Assembly (NCBI GenBank): GCA_963744105.1
Contig: CAVUSJ010000008.1
Location: 186,001-250,000 of the forward strand
Origin: DASUPK01 sp963744105
Lineage (GTDB): Bacteria > Actinomycetota > Thermoleophilia > Solirubrobacterales > 70-9
Reading direction: 5' to 3'
Length of the DNA stretch: 64,000 nt
Both the position numbers and the translations under genes were made by a program. Shown here in pieces: positions 60,177 through 64,000 of this stretch. Each line of letters opens with the position of its first letter. Position 1 is the stretch's first letter. Under the pieces are notes generated by a model, which ran no database searches, was not told where the DNA came from, and was given only the letters and a program-made list of their open reading frames with translations.

Positions 60177-60685
60177 CGGCCCACCTTCCTCTCATGATTG
60201 GCGTAGATCTCGGCGAGCTCGGGGCGCTCCAGCAGAGCTTCTAGGGCCGATTCAAGCTTGTGCCGCTCGTCCGCCTCCAGGGAAGCGGTGAAGTCCTCGA
60301 GGGTCGCCAGGCGCGCGGAGATGATCCGGTCGGCCAGGCGGCGGCCCTTCGGGGTGAGCGTCAACCGCCGCACCCGGCGGTCATCCGGGTCCTCGACCCG
60401 GGTCGCGAGCTTCTTCCGCACCAGCCCGTCGGTGGCGCGACTCGCGGAGGCGACGGAGATGCCGAGCTCTTCGGAGATCGCAGTGACCGTGCGGGACTCG
60501 GCGTCCGGCGCCTGGAGCTCGACCAGCACCTTCATCTGGGCGAAGGTGAGGCCGCTCTCGTCGATCACCTTGAAGACCTCGTTGCCGCGGGGGCCCATGC
60601 AACGAACGACGAGCGCGCTCAGTTTGAGCGCCAGGTCATCGCGGGCCCCTCGGGCGGTCTTCGCCTCTCTCGTCGCTGCTTCCAT
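60173..60685 (-). CDS. MarR family transcriptional regulator
   Basis: 170 aa. Winged helix: LTFAQMKVLVELQAP, VTAISEELGISVASASRATD, GLVRKKLATRVEDPDDRRVR, LTLTPKGRRLADRI. Start MEAATREAK at 60685 is chosen because a TAACCT -10 box (60694-60699, minus) is eight bases upstream, making the message leaderless; the frame upstream would run through the operator. The dyad at 60691-60716 covers this promoter, so autorepression of the marR-MFS operon is expected. Confidence 0.9.
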   Translation of the reverse strand: MEAATREAKTARGARDDLALKLSALVVRCMGPRGNEVFKVIDESGLTFAQMKVLVELQAPDAESRTVTAISEELGISVASASRATDGLVRKKLATRVEDPDDRRVRRLTLTPKGRRLADRIISARLATLEDFTASLEADERHKLESALEALLERPELAEIYANHERKVGR

Positions 60686-60690
60686 GTAAG

Positions 60691-60716
60691 AAAAGGTTAC
60701 ACGTTTGCAACCTTTT
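60691..60716. promoter_or_regulatory. MarR operator over its own promoter
   Basis: AAAAGGTT (60691-60698) and AACCTTTT (60709-60716) are perfect eight-base arms around a ten-base centre. The dyad covers the minus-strand -10 box TAACCT and ends five bases before the marR start codon. The arms are AT-rich in a GC-rich setting, typical of a MarR-type site. Confidence 0.78.
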
Positions 60717-60777
60717 CGAAACCGCAACGACTGTGACAAAGGTCACAGAGCGGAGGAGGCTGGCGGAAAGCCGAGAG

Positions 60778-61096
60778 CTACAGGGCGCTTGGGGGCGGCA
60801 ACTCGGGCCCGCCGCGGGCCGAGAGCTCGTGCTTCGGCTTACCCCGGATCACGACGGCAGCGACCACGGCGCCGACGGCGGTGAGAGCCGCTCCCATCGC
60901 CATCGCCGCGCCGAGCGCGTCAGTGAACTTGTTGGCCTGCGCGACCCACCCTGCGCCAGCAGCGCGGGATTGAACGCGACGGCAGCGCGACGTTCACCAC
61001 CGTGCTGTCGAGCATGATTCTGAACATCGACAGGCACATCGCGCCGAGGGTCCACCACTTCCAGTTCTGATCGGTGATGGCCAAGCGCGAGTCCAT
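60778..61096 (-). pseudogene. Relic of an MFS (DHA2) transporter gene
   Basis: From ATG 61096 the frame reads a short N-terminus, then NWKWWTLGAMCLSMFRIMLD and STVVNVALPS, matching the first helix of the intact MFS protein at 58653-60176. The match stops near 60985. In another frame, from about 60965, WVAQANKFTDALGAAMAMGA, then a last helix and KPKHELSARGGPELPP up to a TAG at 60778-60780, is the C-terminal end of such a transporter. The roughly 400 codons between are gone and the halves are out of frame. Confidence 0.75.
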
Positions 61097-61127
61097 CCGG
61101 CGGCGATCATATGTTGGCCACCGGCGA

Positions 61128-62462
61128 ATGCAGAACGCTGCCCGGCTCGATCACGATCACCTCTGGCATCCATTCACTCAGCAGCGCGACTGGGTGAATG
61201 AGGAGCCGATGATGGTCACATCGGCCGAAGGGACCGAGCTGATCGACTCAGAGGGCCGTCGTTATCTCGACGGCGTTTCCTCGCTCTGGTGCAACGTTCA
61301 CGGGCATCGCCACCCGGCGATCGACGAGGCGGTTCGCGAGCAACTCGACCGGGTCGCCCACTCCACCATGCTCGGGCTCTCGCACCCCGGCGCCGCGGAG
61401 CTGGCCGGCCGCCTGGTGGAGATCGCGCCGACCGGGCTCAACCGCGTCTTCTACTCGGACTCCGGATCGACAGCCGTCGAGGTCGCGCTCAAGATGGCCT
61501 TCCAGTACCAGCAGCACCGCGGCGGGCAGCACGTCCGGAAGACCTCGTTCATCTGCCTCGAGGACGCCTACCACGGGGACACGATCGGATCGGTCTCGGT
61601 CGGCGGGATGCCGATCTTCCACTCGGCCTTCGGCCCGCTGCTCTTCGAAGCGCACCATGCGGAGCCGGGCAACATCGACGACATCGCCCGGCTGCTGGCG
61701 ATGCGCGAGGAGGAAATCGCGGCGGTCGTGCTCGAGCCGCTCGTCCAGGGCGCGGCCGGGATGCTGACCCACCCGCCGGGCTACCTGCGGGCGGTGCGGC
61801 GCCTCTGCGACCGCCACGGAGTGCTCCTGATCTGCGACGAGGTCGCCACCGGATTCGGTCGCACCGGCACGATGTTCGCCTGCGAGCAGGAGGGTGTCTC
61901 CCCCGATCTGCTCTGCGTCGCCAAGGGCCTCACCGGCGGCTACATGCCGCTCGCCGCGACGCTCGCCACGGAGCGGATCTACGAGGCCTTCCTCGGCTCG
62001 ACCTCCGAATACAAGACCTTCTTCCACGGCCACACATACACGGGAAACCCGCTCGCGTGCGCGGCGGCGCTCGCCTCGCTCGAGCTCTTCGAACGCGAGC
62101 GGACGCTGGTCCGGATCCAGCCCAAGATCCGGTTGCTCTCGGGCTGGCTCTCGCAGGTCGAGCGCATGCGCGAGGTCAAGGAGGTACGCCAGCGGGGCCT
62201 GATGGTCGGCATCGACCTCGGCGAGCACGACCCGGAGCTGCGGCTCGGTCACCGGGTGACGCTGGAGGCTCGCCACCGCGGGGTCATCGTGCGGCCGCTC
62301 GGGGACGTCATCGTGCTGATGCCGCCGCTCTCGATCTCGAAGCAGGACCTGCGGCGACTCGTGCAGGTCGTCGCCGAGTCGATCCGGGCTGCCTATCCGG
62401 TCGCCGAGCTCGATTCCGGCGCAAAGGGCCGCCTGGACGCGGCCTTGCTCGAAGCGGCCTGA
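61128..62462 (+). CDS. bioA: Adenosylmethionine-8-amino-7-oxononanoate aminotransferase
   Basis: 444 aa. DHDHLWHPFTQQRDW at the N-terminus is diagnostic for BioA; DSGSTAVEVALKMAFQY, ICDEVATGFGRTGTMFA and the PLP lysine in LLCVAKGLTGGYMPL follow. It uses SAM as amino donor to make 7,8-diaminononanoate. The start at 61128 is supported by homology and a TATGTT -10 box (61110-61115). It is separated from bioB-F-D by the marR-MFS cassette and the MFS relic, and has its own promoter. Confidence 0.94.
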   Translation: MQNAARLDHDHLWHPFTQQRDWVNEEPMMVTSAEGTELIDSEGRRYLDGVSSLWCNVHGHRHPAIDEAVREQLDRVAHSTMLGLSHPGAAELAGRLVEIAPTGLNRVFYSDSGSTAVEVALKMAFQYQQHRGGQHVRKTSFICLEDAYHGDTIGSVSVGGMPIFHSAFGPLLFEAHHAEPGNIDDIARLLAMREEEIAAVVLEPLVQGAAGMLTHPPGYLRAVRRLCDRHGVLLICDEVATGFGRTGTMFACEQEGVSPDLLCVAKGLTGGYMPLAATLATERIYEAFLGSTSEYKTFFHGHTYTGNPLACAAALASLELFERERTLVRIQPKIRLLSGWLSQVERMREVKEVRQRGLMVGIDLGEHDPELRLGHRVTLEARHRGVIVRPLGDVIVLMPPLSISKQDLRRLVQVVAESIRAAYPVAELDSGAKGRLDAALLEAA

Positions 62463-62463
62463 C

Positions 62464-62649
62464 CTATTCCTCGTACGGCTCGAAGTCCGACTTGCGCGCC
62501 CCGCAGACCGGGCAGAACCAGTCGTCGGGAATGTCGTCGAACGACGTTCCGGGCGGAACTCCGCCGTCGGGATCGCCCTCGTCGGGGTCGTAGATGAAGC
62601 CGCACGAGGTGCAGATGTAGAGCTGCTTGGTGGTGGTCTCGGCTGCCAT
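62464..62649 (-). CDS. Rubredoxin
   Basis: 61 aa. The two CxxC iron knuckles are YICTSCGFIYDPDEGD and DDWFCPVCGARKSDFEPY. It is a one-electron carrier, for example for alkane or fatty-acid hydroxylases, none of which is adjacent. ATG at 62649 with a TACCCT -10 box (62660-62665, minus). Convergent with bioA. Confidence 0.93.
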   Translation of the reverse strand: MAAETTTKQLYICTSCGFIYDPDEGDPDGGVPPGTSFDDIPDDWFCPVCGARKSDFEPYEE

Positions 62650-62710
62650 TGGGCTGAGCAGGGTAACGAGTAGGCTCGCGTGAGGTGGAGGTGGAGATGA
62701 GGGCTGAGAG

Positions 62711-63346
62711 GTGACCGACGTGCCGGAGGCGGGTGGCGCTCCGCTGCGCAATGAGGACGAGGCCCCGGCGGTCCCGAGGCCCGCCGCCACTGTGATCCTC
62801 CTGCGACGCGGCGGCAAACACGCCGAGCGCGGCCTGGAGATCCTGCTCGTGCAGCGCAATCCGGAGGCCCGCTTCATGCCCGGCGTCTGGGTCTTCCCCG
62901 GCGGTGCGGTCGACGAGGCCGACGGGGACGGCGAGGAGGCTCACCGGGCGGCGGCGGCCAGGGAGCTCGCCGAGGAGGCGGGCATCGAGGTGCCCGCCGA
63001 GGAGCTGGTGCCCTATTCGCGCTGGATCACGCCCAGGGTCGTCCCGATCCGGTTCGACACTCGGTTCTACCTGGCGCTCGCGCCGGCGCACTCGCCGCCC
63101 GAGCCCGACGGCTCCGAGACGGTGGACGCCGGCTGGTTCGGGCCACGGGACGCCCTCGACCGGCACCACGCCGGAGAGCTGCCGCTTGTCTTCCCGACGA
63201 TCAAGCATCTCGAGTCCCTCGTCGGCTTCGCAAGCGCCGAGGAGGCGCTGGAGGCGGCGCGGCGACGGGAGGTGAAGGCGGTCGAGCCCGAGGTCGTGGG
63301 CGAGGGCGAAGAGCGCCGGATCGTGCTGCCCGACGAGCTGCCCTAG
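62711..63346 (+). CDS. NUDIX hydrolase
   Basis: 211 aa. The Nudix box is recognisable: FPGGAVDEADGDGEE then AAARELAEEAGIEV, with a few residues inserted relative to the GX5EX7REUXEEXGU pattern. Family members hydrolyse nucleoside diphosphate-linked compounds or CoA; the long C-terminal part after FPTIKHLESL resembles the NUDT19/CoA-diphosphatase-like group. GTG start at 62711 (a GTG at 62720 is possible). Confidence 0.83.
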   Translation: MTDVPEAGGAPLRNEDEAPAVPRPAATVILLRRGGKHAERGLEILLVQRNPEARFMPGVWVFPGGAVDEADGDGEEAHRAAAARELAEEAGIEVPAEELVPYSRWITPRVVPIRFDTRFYLALAPAHSPPEPDGSETVDAGWFGPRDALDRHHAGELPLVFPTIKHLESLVGFASAEEALEAARRREVKAVEPEVVGEGEERRIVLPDELP

Positions 63347-63792
63347 GCAGGTTTCCTTCGAGTCGGCGGCGCGGGCAGCCCTCTGCGCTCCATGGCGGCG
63401 CCTCGGATCCTGCCCCCGATCGTGCCGAGGACCATGCCGATGATCGCCGTGACGAGCACCAGGATCGGGGCGAAGCCGGGCAGCGAAACCTTGGCGTCGG
63501 TCCCGGCGATCCCGTGCGCGATCAGCAGCCCGGTGCCATAGAGCGTGCCGCCGACCAGGCCGCGAGTGGCTCCGTCCCGGCCGTCGGCGTGCTCGAAGCC
63601 GGCGAGAATCCCGCCGACGGTCGCGATGACGCCGATCGCCCAGTACGCCCCAGCCGAGATCCCGAGCAGGACGCCGGCGACTGCCCCGAGGATCAGCGGA
63701 GCAACCAGGCCGAGGAACACCTGCACCGATCGAGGACGCTCCCGAAACAGGGGAGAAGCTTCCATCCATCTATCCATCGCCGCACCTCTCAT
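63343..63792 (-). CDS. Small polytopic membrane protein of unknown function
   Basis: About 149 aa with four hydrophobic segments (VFLGLVAPLILGAVAGVLLG, YWAIGVIATVGGILAGF, GLVGGTLYGTGLLIAHGIAG, FAPILVLVTAIIGMVLGTI) and a basic C-terminus. It resembles no family I can name. The start is ATG 63792 or 63777; the longer open frame upstream has no hydrophobic or conserved content. Convergent with the NUDIX gene (four-base overlap). Confidence 0.65.
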   Translation of the reverse strand: MRGAAMDRWMEASPLFRERPRSVQVFLGLVAPLILGAVAGVLLGISAGAYWAIGVIATVGGILAGFEHADGRDGATRGLVGGTLYGTGLLIAHGIAGTDAKVSLPGFAPILVLVTAIIGMVLGTIGGRIRGAAMERRGLPAPPTRRKPA

Positions 63793-63919
63793 CCCGCTAC
63801 CGCTGGGCCGGTAGGCGCAGCGGACCGTATCAGCGCGGTGTGGGCTCCCTCGGGACCAAGAACCTCGCGCGATGCCAGCCAGGTTCCGCTCGGGCCGTAG
63901 TCGCGTAAGAATGGCGGCG

Positions 63920-64000
63920 ATGACGAACACCCTCCCCGCAGAGGTGCGCGATGTCTTCGAGAGCTTCATCACCTGCGAGCTGACGACGGTCGACGGGGCC
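63920..64000 (+). CDS. Pyridoxamine 5'-phosphate oxidase-family protein (5' end only)
   Basis: The visible 27 residues (TNTLPAEVRDVFESF, then ITCELTTVDGA) resemble the start of actinobacterial PNPOx/general-stress-protein-26-like flavoproteins, in which the F-I-T-C-E-x-T-T-V-D segment opens the split barrel. The rest lies beyond the right edge, so the call rests on a short match. An in-frame ATG at 63911 is the alternative start. Confidence 0.5.
   Translation, partial: MTNTLPAEVRDVFESFITCELTTVDGA

Overview
The window is GC-rich, densely coded DNA from what looks like a high-GC Gram-positive bacterium. Actinobacterial marker families (DUF4235, holin-X superfamily DUF1469, DUF3618, coproheme decarboxylase HemQ, many TetR regulators, PimA-like glycosyltransferase, MMPL transporters) and many genes with a TANNNT -10 box only 6 to 10 bases before the start codon (leaderless transcription) suggest a Thermoleophilia/Solirubrobacterales-type actinobacterium. 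That taxonomic guess is an inference from gene content. I see no rRNA, tRNA, CRISPR array or complete insertion sequence, and no stretch over 300 bases lacks a gene or gene remnant.

Layout. 1-6.2 kb (minus): an ATPase regulator running off the left edge, a glycosyltransferase fused to a flippase-like membrane domain, and a large membrane protein with an alkaline-phosphatase-like exodomain. 6.2-13.9 kb: HemQ, ferredoxin-NADP reductase, an MBL hydrolase, a TetR/DUF2867 pair with a clear operator, an Fe-S group (BolA, Grx4, ErpA), an epimerase/GST-like pair and DegV. 13.9-14.8 kb: a small envelope-stress-like operon (DUF4235, holin-X, DUF3618). 14.8-20.3 kb: nitrilase-TetR-hydrolase operon, a damaged mscS, an epimerase and an ICMT-like methyltransferase.

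20.3-26.5 kb (minus) is the metabolic centrepiece. Eight tightly overlapping genes encode enoyl-CoA hydratase, an acyl-CoA carboxylase carboxyltransferase, three small paralogous proteins of unknown function, a BKACE (DUF849) enzyme, a family III CoA transferase/racemase and a MerR regulator. A dyad in its upstream region resembles one inside the promoter of an acyl-CoA dehydrogenase cluster at 33.6-37 kb. Between them lie two P450s, an MMPL transporter and a GGDEF/HD-GYP sensor. 37-43.5 kb holds a TetR with a 14-base operator core shared with a DUF4242 gene, a secreted repeat protein, an MMPL and an MFS transporter. 43.5-53.1 kb has a thioesterase, two SDRs, a lactonase-like MBL, PlsC, glycerol kinase, a GT2, a stand-alone biotinyl protein, a crotonase and another MMPL. 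53.2-64 kb has a divergent sigma-70 factor, a GH3 relic, biotin synthesis (bioB-bioF-bioD, then bioA) interrupted by a MarR/MFS cassette and an MFS relic, rubredoxin, a NUDIX protein and a partial PNPOx-family gene.

Two themes stand out. Acyl-CoA catabolism (probably branched-chain or related) is linked to biotin-dependent carboxylation and biotin synthesis. There is also a striking number of internally deleted or frameshifted genes: mscS, a SnoaL-like gene, a GH3 and an MFS relic.
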